Shown here: piece by piece, positions 1 through 5,701 of the stretch | Position numbering within the stretch: position 1 is the stretch's first letter | Layout: the number at the start of each line of letters is the position of its first letter | The notes under the pieces: generated by a model | Seen by the model: only the letters and a program-made list of their open reading frames with translations | The model's database searches: none | What the model was told of the DNA's origin: nothing | Program-made: the position numbers and the translations under genes | From: Rhodospirillaceae bacterium | GTDB lineage: Bacteria; Pseudomonadota; Alphaproteobacteria; Rhodospirillales; 2-02-FULL-58-16 | Direction of reading: 5' to 3' | Assembly (NCBI GenBank): GCA_030623425.1 | Contig: JAUXMA010000067.1 | Location: 1-7,975, forward strand | Length of the DNA: 7,975 nucleotides

Positions 1-222
1 GCAGTTATGGCCGCATTCGGGCGTGAGATCACCCAAACCGGTATCTTGCCTGCCGAGGTGCATGGCTGGTTGTTGGATGCCGCCAAAGCGCGCCATACGA
101 GCGACTACCGGACGGACCGTCCGATTTCCCAAGACGAAATCGCCGACCACATCGAGCGCGCGGAACGGTTTCTGGCGGAAGTCAGGAGGGTTCTCGAAAA
201 AGAGCTGGAGAACGATAAGTAA
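1..222 (+). CDS. HEPN domain protein (UPF0332-like), 3' end only
   Basis: This is the C-terminal part of a gene cut by the left window edge. The frame is already open at base 1 (Ala-Val before the first Met at base 7), so that Met is probably internal. The 73 visible residues resemble the end of HEPN/UPF0332 proteins: a Phe-Gly-Arg helix followed by TGILP, an ARHTSDY segment matching the family's Arg-x-x-x-Asp-Tyr signature, and a final amphipathic helix ERAERFLAEVRRVLEKEL. HEPN proteins are small all-helical proteins, often the RNase or toxin half of a pair with a MNT nucleotidyltransferase. Whether such a partner lies upstream cannot be seen. The gene converges on the small ORF ending at 304. 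The family call is fairly good; a toxin role is only inference. Confidence 0.7.
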   Translation, partial: AVMAAFGREITQTGILPAEVHGWLLDAAKARHTSDYRTDRPISQDEIADHIERAERFLAEVRRVLEKELENDK

Positions 223-303
223 AAGAGGCCATCAATAAGCAGGGGTATGGCGAGTGGAGCTAAAGCAGTGGCCGTGCGTAAACGGAAAATAATCTACGAG
301 GAT

Positions 304-546
304 TCAATGCCCAGCCTTTTGAATCTCCAAACCCGCTTCCTCGAAGTCCGCCGCACTGCCTTGATCGTATATGTTGATCGATAGTTGCAGGTGAACGATA
401 TGAAGCGGGCCGACTTGCGCGATACGGTATCCTTTTGATTCACGCCGAAGCCAATGTCCGGCAAGGCATGGATAGTCGCTGATATATTCGTAACCATCCT
501 CCTCAAGTCCCTGCATCGCTTGGTCAGCGAAATTTTCGAATTCCAT
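304..546 (-). CDS. small acidic protein of unknown function, downstream of dxs
   Basis: I do not recognise this protein. From the ATG at 546 it has 80 residues, is rich in Glu/Asp (MEFENFADQAMQGLEEDGYE at the N-terminus), and has a single Cys and a Trp-containing centre (LAGHWLRRES). No signal peptide or membrane segment is visible. A GAGG lies 8 bases before this ATG, which favours it. Two longer forms are possible: ATG at 552, only 2 bases from GAGG, or GTG at 591, which would overlap the dxs stop as GTGA in the manner of coupled genes. It lies directly after dxs on the same strand, a place where related bacteria often have tlyA, and was probably co-transcribed with dxs. A chance ORF is possible, but the Shine-Dalgarno and tight packing favour a real gene. 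Confidence 0.55.
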   Translation of the reverse strand: MEFENFADQAMQGLEEDGYEYISDYPCLAGHWLRRESKGYRIAQVGPLHIVHLQLSINIYDQGSAADFEEAGLEIQKAGH

Positions 547-587
547 AATCATGTCCTCGTGCCAATTGAAGCCGAGCTCAGCGTCGC

Positions 588-2519
588 TCACGCCAGCGCC
601 GGCGCGGCGGCTTCGTCCTCGCGGCCGTGCGCCGTCAGCGCCATCGCCACGATGTGCGGCGCGGTCAGGCCGGCGGCGGCGTACTGAGCCTCCGGCTTGT
701 CGTGATGGATGACGCGATCGGGCAAAGTCATCGGCCGGAACTTCAAACCGTTGTCGAGAAGCCCCTCGGTGGCGAGGAACCGCATCACATGAGCCGAGAA
801 GCCGCCGGAAGCCCCTTCCTCGATGGTGATCAATACCTCGTGCTCCCGAGCCAGGCGGCGAACCAAGTCTTCATCGAAGGGCTTGGCGAAACGGGCGTCG
901 GCGACGGTCGTCGGGAAGCCCTTGGCGGTCAGTTCGTCGGCCGCTTTCAGCGCTTCTTGGAGACGCCCGCCGAGGCTGAGGATGGCGATCGCCGTCCCCT
1001 CGCGGATGACCCGGCCCTTGCCGATCCGCAAAACCTCGCCGCGGGCCGGCATTTCGACGCCGACACCCTCGCCGCGCGGATAGCGGAGCGCGCTGGGTCT
1101 GTCATCGATGGCGGCCGCCGTCGCCACCATGTGCATCAGTTCCGCTTCGTCCGACGGCGCCATGACCACGATCCCAGGCAAGCAACAAAGATAGACCAGA
1201 TCGTAAACGCCGGCATGGGTGGCGCCGTCGTTGCCGACCAGGCCGGCGCGGTCAAGAATGAAACGAACGGGCAGGTTTTGCAAAACCACGTCGTGGGCCA
1301 CCTGATCATATCCCCGCTGCAAAAAAGTGGAATAGATGGCGACGAAAGGCTTGAACCCCTCGCAAGCCAAGCCGGCGGAGAACGTCACCGCATGCTGCTC
1401 GGCGATGCCGACGTCGAAGCAGCGGTCCGGATACTTCTCGGCGAACTTATCCAGCCCCGTTCCCGCCGGCATGGCGGCGGTCACCGCGATGATGCGGTCG
1501 TCTTCGTCGGCCTCCTGTAAAAAAGCCTTGGCGAAAACCTTGGTATAGGTCGGAACGGTGCTTTCGGACTTGACCCGTTCGCCGGTGACCAGATCGAATT
1601 TGCCGACTCCGTGGAATTTGTCCTCGGCCTCCTCGGCCGGCTTGTAACCGTGACCTTTCCGAGTCACCACGTGTAGCAAGATCGGTCCCGGTTCTTTATC
1701 GTCGCGGATGTTCTTCATTACCGGCAGCAGGTGATTGAGGTTGTGGCCGTCGATGGGGCCGATGTAAAAGAAGCCCAATTCCTCGAACAACGTTCCGCCG
1801 GTGACCATGCCGCGGGCGTATTCCTCCGCCTTGCGCGCCGCTTCCTCCAGTCCGCGGGGAAATTTTTTCGACATTTCCTTGGCGAAATGACGGATGGAGC
1901 GATAGGACTTGGATGAAATCAGCCGTGAAAGATAGGCGCTCAAAGCGCCGACCGGCGGCGCGATGGACATATCGTTGTCATTGAGAACGACGATCAGTCT
2001 GGCGTCCATGGGACCAGCGTTGTTCATGGCTTCGAACGCCATGCCGGCGCTCATCGCGCCATCACCGATGACGGCGATGACGTGGTTGTTCCGCCCATCC
2101 AAATCGCGCCCCACCGCCATGCCGAGGGCGGCCGAGATGGAAGTGGAACTGTGGCCGGCGCCAAAAGGATCGTAGACGCTTTCGGAACGCTTGGTGAAGC
2201 CGGAAAGACCACCGGCCTGGCGCAGGGTGCTCATCCGTTGCCGCCGGCCGGTTAAAATCTTGTGGGGATAGGCTTGATGACCAACATCCCAGATCAGCCG
2301 GTCATCAGGAGTGTTGAATATATGGTGAAGCGCCACGGTCAACTCGACAACGCCCAGGGAAGCCCCCAGGTGACCGCCGGTAAAAGAAACAATCCGCACC
2401 GTCTCCTGGCGCAACTCATCCGCCAGTTGAGACAGTTCTTCCAACGAAAATCCACGGATGTCGATAGGTTCGGTAACCTTGTCAAGAATCGATGTATTTA
2501 TCTTATCAGTCAATTCCAT
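588..2519 (-). CDS. dxs: 1-deoxy-D-xylulose-5-phosphate synthase
   Basis: A cytoplasmic thiamin-diphosphate enzyme that joins pyruvate and glyceraldehyde 3-phosphate to make DXP, the entry step of the MEP isoprenoid pathway and a precursor for thiamin and pyridoxal. At 643 residues from the ATG at 2519 it is near the usual length. Visible motifs: the [10 protein letters not shown] segment with the active-site His near residue 50, the ThDP/Mg motif starting GDGAMSAG near 152 and ending LND near 180, the catalytic Glu in GIAEQHAV near 374, [11 protein letters not shown] near 396, and [15 protein letters not shown] near 423-437, followed by the transketolase C-terminal domain. The reading frame runs upstream to a TTG at 2540, but MELTDKIN fits the family better. 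The Shine-Dalgarno (TAAGGAA) sits close to this ATG. The gene follows ispA by 32 bases in the same operon. All key residues appear intact. Confidence 0.97.
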   Translation of the reverse strand: MELTDKINTSILDKVTEPIDIRGFSLEELSQLADELRQETVRIVSFTGGHLGASLGVVELTVALHHIFNTPDDRLIWDVGHQAYPHKILTGRRQRMSTLRQAGGLSGFTKRSESVYDPFGAGHSSTSISAALGMAVGRDLDGRNNHVIAVIGDGAMSAGMAFEAMNNAGPMDARLIVVLNDNDMSIAPPVGALSAYLSRLISSKSYRSIRHFAKEMSKKFPRGLEEAARKAEEYARGMVTGGTLFEELGFFYIGPIDGHNLNHLLPVMKNIRDDKEPGPILLHVVTRKGHGYKPAEEAEDKFHGVGKFDLVTGERVKSESTVPTYTKVFAKAFLQEADEDDRIIAVTAAMPAGTGLDKFAEKYPDRCFDVGIAEQHAVTFSAGLACEGFKPFVAIYSTFLQRGYDQVAHDVVLQNLPVRFILDRAGLVGNDGATHAGVYDLVYLCCLPGIVVMAPSDEAELMHMVATAAAIDDRPSALRYPRGEGVGVEMPARGEVLRIGKGRVIREGTAIAILSLGGRLQEALKAADELTAKGFPTTVADARFAKPFDEDLVRRLAREHEVLITIEEGASGGFSAHVMRFLATEGLLDNGLKFRPMTLPDRVIHHDKPEAQYAAAGLTAPHIVAMALTAHGREDEAAAPALA

Positions 2520-2551
2520 ATTCCTTAAATAAAAAAACAAGTTTTACCACA

Positions 2552-3442
2552 TCAGGACCGACGTTCCACAACAAATTGCGCCAAGTTTCTCAAAGGATCG
2601 GCTTTTTCCTCGAATATTTCAAGGTGTTGCGCCGCCTGCTCGGCGAGCATCTCGGCTCGTTTGCGGGCATGTTCGACGCCTAAAAGGGCGACGAAGGTGG
2701 CCTTGCCGGCGGCTTTGTCCTTGCCCGTCTTCTTGCCGACATCGGTCTCGTTGCCTTCGACGTCGAGAAGGTCATCGACGATCTGAAAGGCAAGGCCCAA
2801 GTCGTGGGCATAGGCGCGAAGGGCATGGCGGACGGCCCCGGGCGCCTTGCCCAAAATGGCCCCCGCTTCACAGGAAACGGCGATCAGTTCCCCTGTCTTC
2901 ATCCGTTGCAGCCGCGTTACCTCGGGTTTGTCGAGGGTCCGTTGTTTGGACAGCAAGTCGAGTATCTGGCCTCCGACCATGCCTTCTTCGCCGATCGCCT
3001 TGGCCAGTTCCCCGATCAGTTCGCAGCGGACTTTTGGATCGGGATGGGTCGCCGGATTCGCCAGAATTTCAAAAGCTTTTGTCAACAGGGCGTCGCCCGC
3101 CAGAATCGCCGTCGCCTCGTCGTATTTGATATGGCAAGTGGGCTGGCCGCGACGGAGGTCATCGTTGTCCATGGCCGGTAAGTCGTCGTGGACCAGCGAA
3201 TAGCAATGCACCATCTCCACCGCCGCCGCCGTCCTCAACGCCGAAGATTCGGAGACGTTGAACAAGCCGGCGCTGGCCGTCACCAGAAACGGGCGGATCC
3301 GCTTGCCGCCGGCAAGGACGACGTAGCGCATGGCCTCGGTCAAGCATTTCTCGGGGGTTTCGTCATCCACTACGAGAAAATGGCCGAGAACCTGCGTCAC
3401 CGCTTCGGCGTTTTCGGCAAGGACGTCACTGAAATTGCTCAC
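2552..3442 (-). CDS. ispA: farnesyl diphosphate synthase (polyprenyl synthetase family)
   Basis: Condenses isopentenyl diphosphate with DMAPP and then GPP to give farnesyl diphosphate, feeding quinone, hopanoid and undecaprenyl synthesis. The LAGGKRIRPFL substrate-binding segment is near residue 43. The first Asp-rich motif, HDDLPAMDNDDLRRG, starts near 85 and has the two-residue insertion typical of bacterial FPP synthases. The second, QIVDDLLDVEG, is near 220. The segment before the first motif (CYSLVH) is close to that of E. coli IspA, supporting a C15 product. A GTG start at 3442 is preferred: GAGG lies 7 bases upstream, giving 296 residues. The ATG at 3457, five codons earlier, has no clear Shine-Dalgarno. 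The GTG overlaps the stop of a 13-codon leader ORF. dxs follows 32 bases downstream. Confidence 0.95.
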   Translation of the reverse strand: MSNFSDVLAENAEAVTQVLGHFLVVDDETPEKCLTEAMRYVVLAGGKRIRPFLVTASAGLFNVSESSALRTAAAVEMVHCYSLVHDDLPAMDNDDLRRGQPTCHIKYDEATAILAGDALLTKAFEILANPATHPDPKVRCELIGELAKAIGEEGMVGGQILDLLSKQRTLDKPEVTRLQRMKTGELIAVSCEAGAILGKAPGAVRHALRAYAHDLGLAFQIVDDLLDVEGNETDVGKKTGKDKAAGKATFVALLGVEHARKRAEMLAEQAAQHLEIFEEKADPLRNLAQFVVERRS

Positions 3443-3480
3443 TTGGCGGCCTCGCATGGATGAGAATTCGTCCGAATCAT
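3439..3480 (-). CDS. possible 13-codon leader peptide, overlapping the ispA start
   Basis: A short ORF reading MIRTNSHPCEAAK then TGA. It has the strongest Shine-Dalgarno in the ispA leader, AGGAGG at 3496-3491, 10 bases before its ATG. Its stop shares four bases with the ispA GTG (GTGA, 3442-3439), the arrangement seen in translationally coupled genes. It is not in the ispA frame, so it is not an N-terminal extension; the ispA frame has no start codon at a usable distance from this AGGAGG. The peptide has no run of one amino acid that would suggest classical attenuation. The likely role, if translated, is to bring ribosomes to the weaker ispA start. Seen in sequence: the SD, ORF and overlap. 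Inferred: translation and coupling. Confidence 0.45.
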   Translation of the reverse strand: MIRTNSHPCEAAK

Positions 3481-3490
3481 TACAAAAGTT

Positions 3491-3569
3491 CCTCCTCTCA
3501 AGTATTCATGAGAACCTGCCAGGACGCCACGACGCAAATGTTTGGAAAACATTTTCTTCCACTTGAGAG
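3491..3569 (-). promoter_or_regulatory. ispA leader region with a long-range inverted repeat touching the Shine-Dalgarno
   Basis: CTCTCAAGT at 3495-3503 and ACTTGAGAG at 3561-3569 are perfect 9-base complements. In a minus-strand transcript the later arm ends inside the AGGAGG at 3496-3491, so pairing would cover the edge of this ribosome-binding site. The enclosed loop of 57 bases contains the AT-rich hairpin at 3536-3554. This could be a leader that opens and closes. No known riboswitch core was recognised. Confidence 0.35.
3536..3554. repeat. AT-rich perfect inverted repeat (8-bp arms, 3-base loop)
   Basis: AAATGTTT, GGA, AAACATTT. It lies between xseB and ispA in an otherwise GC-rich region. 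It may form a small hairpin in the ispA leader RNA or be a protein-binding dyad in DNA. There is no T-run in the right place and too little GC for an intrinsic terminator. Its core also reads TGTT-N5-AACA, the same half-sites as the two palindromes at 3628 and 3658 but with a wider centre. Confidence 0.5.
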
Positions 3570-3627
3570 TATTTCAAGATTGGTCGGCGCCAGCTCACCC
3601 CCCTTTGAAGCCGGTGTTTGGCGAAGT

Positions 3628-3667
3628 TGTTATAACATCCGGCGAGGGCTCAAAAGCTGTTCGAACA
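3628..3667. promoter_or_regulatory. two TGTTNNAACA palindromes 30 bp apart (candidate operator)
   Basis: TGTTATAACA at 3628-3637 and TGTTCGAACA at 3658-3667 are perfect 10-base palindromes with identical outer arms. Their starts are exactly 30 bases apart, close to three helical turns. The second directly abuts the xseB stop codon. Paired palindromes with this spacing upstream of ispA suggest a dimeric regulator binding on one face of the DNA. No regulator family is assigned. Confidence 0.35.
3629..3656 (-). promoter_or_regulatory. possible internal promoter for ispA-dxs
   Basis: On the minus strand TGTTATAAC reads as an extended -10 element (TG-N-TATAAC, hexamer at 3634-3629). The -35 side is poor: CTTTTG at 16 bases. 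Transcription would start near 3622 and give a leader of about 180 bases before ispA. The -10 overlaps one of the TGTTNNAACA palindromes, so a bound regulator would block it. The 225-base gap between xseB and ispA is consistent with a separate promoter. Confidence 0.3.
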
Positions 3668-3919
3668 TTAATCCATGCCTAAGGGTTTGGCGGAAATGGA
3701 GTTTTCGGGGCCGAGAACGATTTTCTCTACCCGCGACTTGGCCTCTTGCAGTTTGGCCTCGCAATGGTTCTTGAGATCGGCGCCGCGGAGGTAAGCCTTG
3801 ATCGATTTCTCCAAGTCGTCCTTGCCTCCTTCGAGCCGACGGACAATGTCTTCCAACTCCGAGAGCGCCTCCTCGAAGCTCATTTTCGCAATGTCCGCCG
3901 GAATGGTTTTTTTGGCCAA
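3668..3919 (-). CDS. xseB: exodeoxyribonuclease VII small subunit
   Basis: The small subunit of the ATP-independent single-strand DNA exonuclease VII; several copies bind each large XseA subunit. The 83 residues carry the full family pattern: MSFEEALSELEDIVRRLE (13-30), an SIKAYLRGADLKNHCEAKL stretch (38-56), and EAKSRVEKI (59-67), predicted as two helices forming a coiled coil. Length is normal. The start is a TTG at 3919, chosen because GGAGG lies 7 bases upstream; the next candidate, the ATG before SFEEAL, has a poorer site. It sits 76 bases after the deacetylase gene. xseB next to ispA and dxs is a common proteobacterial order, including in E. coli. xseA is not in the window. Confidence 0.95.
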   Translation of the reverse strand: MAKKTIPADIAKMSFEEALSELEDIVRRLEGGKDDLEKSIKAYLRGADLKNHCEAKLQEAKSRVEKIVLGPENSISAKPLGMD

Positions 3920-3926
3920 GATCGTT

Positions 3927-3931
3927 CCTCC
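3927..3931 (-). promoter_or_regulatory. Shine-Dalgarno of xseB, fixing a TTG start
   Basis: GGAGG on the minus strand, 7 bases before TTG at 3919. It decides for the rare TTG codon over the internal ATG 12 codons later. Confidence 0.7.
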
Positions 3932-3995
3932 GGGCGGGGCGGGCCTTATCGGGCAAGTAGACTAAGCGGCGAGAAGAGCGAGAGCAACCGGCAAA

Positions 3996-4925
3996 TCAAG
4001 CATCCATAAACGCCCGCGCAAGGGCGGCGGCGGCGGCGGCGAGGGCCGCCATGTCATAACCGCCCTCCAATGTCGCCACCACCCTTCCCCGGCAGCATTC
4101 GCCGGCGATGTCGAGAAGATTTTTGGCCACCCAAGCGTAGTCCTCGGTCGCCAGTCTGACTTGCGCCAGGGGGTCGCTGGCATGGGCGTCGAAGCCCGCC
4201 GAAATCAACAGCAGTTCCGGCGAGAAATCCCTAAGGGCCGGGAAAACGCGCTCTTCGTAGCCTTTGCGGAATTCGGCCGAGCCGGCGCCCGGGGCGAGTT
4301 GAACGTGGACCATGTTGCCGATAAGGCCCCGGTCGGTGCTGGCGCCGGTACCGGGGAAACAAGGCGATTGATGGCTGGAGGCGTAAAAGAGACCGGCGTC
4401 GCCTTCGAAAGCGGCCTGGGTGCCGTTGCCATGATGGACGTCGAAATCGACCACGGCCACCCGTTTCAGCCCGCAAACCGCTTGCCCGTGCCGGGCGGCG
4501 ATGGCGACGTTGTTGAACAGGCAGAAACCCATGGCACGGTCGGCTTCGGCGTGGTGGCCCGGCGGGCGCACGGCGCAAAAGGCGTTATCGGCCTCGCCGC
4601 CAATGACGGCGTCGACGGCGGCCGCGACCGCGCCGACGGCTCTCAGCGCCGCTTCGCCCGAGGCTGGCGAGATGGCGGTATCGGGATCGAGATGCCGCTG
4701 CCCGGATACCGGCATCTTCGCGAAGACGGCCTCGATGTAATGGCGGCGATGCACCCGTTCGATTTCGGCGATCTCGATCTTCGGCGCCTGGCGGCGTTCG
4801 AGCCGGTCGAACTCTTCCGTCTCGAGGGCGGCCAAAACCGCCCGCAGACGATCCGGGCATTCCGGATGGCCGGCGCCGGGATCGTGTAGGGCGCAATCCG
4901 GAGGGCTGTAAAGCAAGGTGGTCAT
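3996..4925 (-). CDS. histone deacetylase family protein (AcuC/acetylpolyamine amidohydrolase-like)
   Basis: A zinc-dependent amidohydrolase of the arginase/deacetylase fold, 309 residues, the usual size for the bacterial single-domain type. Catalytic parts are all present: [10 protein letters not shown] (120-129) with the His pair, GFCLFNN (133-139), DFDVHHGNG (160-168) giving zinc ligands Asp162 and His164, [12 protein letters not shown] (241-252) giving the third ligand Asp246, and LEGGYD (286-291) with the active-site Tyr. Bacterial members remove acetyl groups from polyamines, other small molecules or protein lysines (for example AcuC on acetyl-CoA synthetase). The substrate here cannot be told from sequence. 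The C-terminus is a poly-Ala helix. The Shine-Dalgarno before ATG 4925 is weak. It is the first gene of the cluster running to xseB, ispA and dxs, an order also seen in other Alphaproteobacteria; no functional link is established. Confidence 0.93.
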   Translation of the reverse strand: MTTLLYSPPDCALHDPGAGHPECPDRLRAVLAALETEEFDRLERRQAPKIEIAEIERVHRRHYIEAVFAKMPVSGQRHLDPDTAISPASGEAALRAVGAVAAAVDAVIGGEADNAFCAVRPPGHHAEADRAMGFCLFNNVAIAARHGQAVCGLKRVAVVDFDVHHGNGTQAAFEGDAGLFYASSHQSPCFPGTGASTDRGLIGNMVHVQLAPGAGSAEFRKGYEERVFPALRDFSPELLLISAGFDAHASDPLAQVRLATEDYAWVAKNLLDIAGECCRGRVVATLEGGYDMAALAAAAAALARAFMDA

Positions 4926-5029
4926 GGCGGCGGGGAGACGATGTTCAGCGCCAGGTTTCCCTTCCCGTGGATTAGGATGGACGGCGTATCGAAGCCAGTT
5001 TCCGCATTGATATTCTGGTTAACGGGAAA

Positions 5030-5058
5030 GTTGTGATCGAGGTGATGCGGGTAGTCAA
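5030..5058 (-). promoter_or_regulatory. possible promoter of the deacetylase-xseB transcript
   Basis: On the minus strand TTGACT (5058-5053) is followed after 17 bases by CACAAC (5035-5030). The -35 is close to consensus and the spacing ideal, but the -10 is weak. It would leave a leader of roughly 100 bases before ATG 4925. It was found by eye and is a candidate only. Confidence 0.3.
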
Positions 5059-5102
5059 CGGCCTATAAGCGAGTTTCTTTTCCCTATTTCCGATTGGAAG
5101 GG

Positions 5103-5142
5103 CATTTATCTTGCAGCCATTTATCCTCCGCGACCCTCCGCG
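5103..5142. repeat. two adjoining pairs of 8-base direct repeats
   Basis: CATTTATC occurs at 5103-5110 and 5118-5125, and CCTCCGCG at 5125-5132 and 5135-5142. On the minus strand this puts two GGAGG motifs in tandem, the nearer one 4 bases before an ATG that opens a five-codon frame (MAAR then stop). It lies in the 249-base gap between the DUF35 gene and the deacetylase gene. The function is unknown and may be none. Confidence 0.4.
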
Positions 5143-5160
5143 TTCCAAAATAACTCTTCG

Positions 5161-5185
5161 CAAAGGGCGTTCCCTCACCCCTTTG
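5161..5185 (-). terminator. weak hairpin across the end of the DUF35 gene
   Basis: CAAAGGG and CCCTTTG form a perfect 7-bp stem with an 11-base loop. The stem begins in the last codons of the DUF35 gene and the loop contains the TGA stop. The following minus-strand sequence has only a short T-run (TTATTTT) about ten bases later, so this is a poor match to an intrinsic terminator. It may instead protect the mRNA end. Confidence 0.25.
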
Positions 5186-5687
5186 CCGCTGGCACCCAGT
5201 AGAGGTCGAGGATGGTGTTAGTGGGGTTCTCGGCGCGGAACCGCGCTTCCACCTTCATGCCGATCTCGGCCTTGCCGTGAAGGAGGTACCCCTTGGGGAT
5301 GGTGGCGGTGTCGGGGAGTTCGACGTCGATCTGCCAGTAGGGCGTCTTCAGCTCGACCCCGAGGCCGGCGTAATCGACCATGGTCAGGCTGTAGACCGTG
5401 CCGATCACCGGCTGGCCGTATTCCACCCATTGCATGCGGCCGAGGCAGTCCGGGCAGTCGGCGCGGGGCGGCAGCCAGCGGCGGTTCTCGGCGCAGTCCG
5501 GGTTGACGCAGCGGGTGGCCAGCAGCTTGCCCTCTTTCAAGCCCTCGAAAAAGGGCGTGAGCAGGCCGTAGGTATGGATGTGGGTCAGCGCCCGCGGCCA
5601 CTCGACGACCATCGCCGGGCCGCCGTCGCGGACCTTCAGCGGTTGGCCGACGTATTCGGTGGCGATCTCTTCGTCCCACTTGGCCAT
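5175..5687 (-). CDS. zinc-ribbon/OB-fold protein (DUF35 family), thiolase partner
   Basis: A 170-residue protein with a zinc ribbon of four Cys at 60, 65, 78 and 81 (C-x4-C, C-x2-C), followed by an OB-fold of about residues 90-165 (GTVYSLTMVDYAG, PYWQIDVELPD, GMKVEARF). This is the DUF35 layout. Family members bind thiolase-fold enzymes and help hold the acyl-CoA: BbsA with BbsB, ChsH2 with Ltp2, and the archaeal thiolase/HMG-CoA synthase complex. A longer in-frame extension runs back over the thiolase gene, but the ATG at 5687 is chosen because GGGAG lies 10 bases upstream and overlaps the thiolase stop. The gap to the thiolase is 14 bases, so co-transcription is near certain. The linked thiolase has a Gly in place of its nucleophilic Cys, so the reaction served is uncertain. 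Confidence 0.9.
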   Translation of the reverse strand: MAKWDEEIATEYVGQPLKVRDGGPAMVVEWPRALTHIHTYGLLTPFFEGLKEGKLLATRCVNPDCAENRRWLPPRADCPDCLGRMQWVEYGQPVIGTVYSLTMVDYAGLGVELKTPYWQIDVELPDTATIPKGYLLHGKAEIGMKVEARFRAENPTNTILDLYWVPAAKG

Positions 5688-5701
5688 CTTCGAATTTCTC
5701 C

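Noticed and set aside
223..303. Possible terminator between the convergent HEPN gene and the small ORF (GGCCA ... TGGCC, then TCTTTT on the minus strand)
   Set aside because: The stem is only 5 bp with a loop of more than 35 bases, too weak to call.
627..1520. 297-codon plus-strand open frame inside dxs
   Set aside because: Antisense shadow of dxs, whose catalytic motifs are complete on the other strand.
2520..2551. T-run between ispA and dxs as a terminator
   Set aside because: The seven T's on the minus strand are not preceded by a usable hairpin, and dxs follows at once, so read-through is expected.
3562..3578. FNR-like site CTTGA-N7-TCAAG upstream of ispA
   Set aside because: FNR/Fnr-type boxes need TTGA-N6-TCAA; the centre is one base too long.
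4161..4889. 242-codon plus-strand open frame inside the deacetylase gene
   Set aside because: Antisense shadow; the minus-strand reading has all zinc ligands of the deacetylase family.
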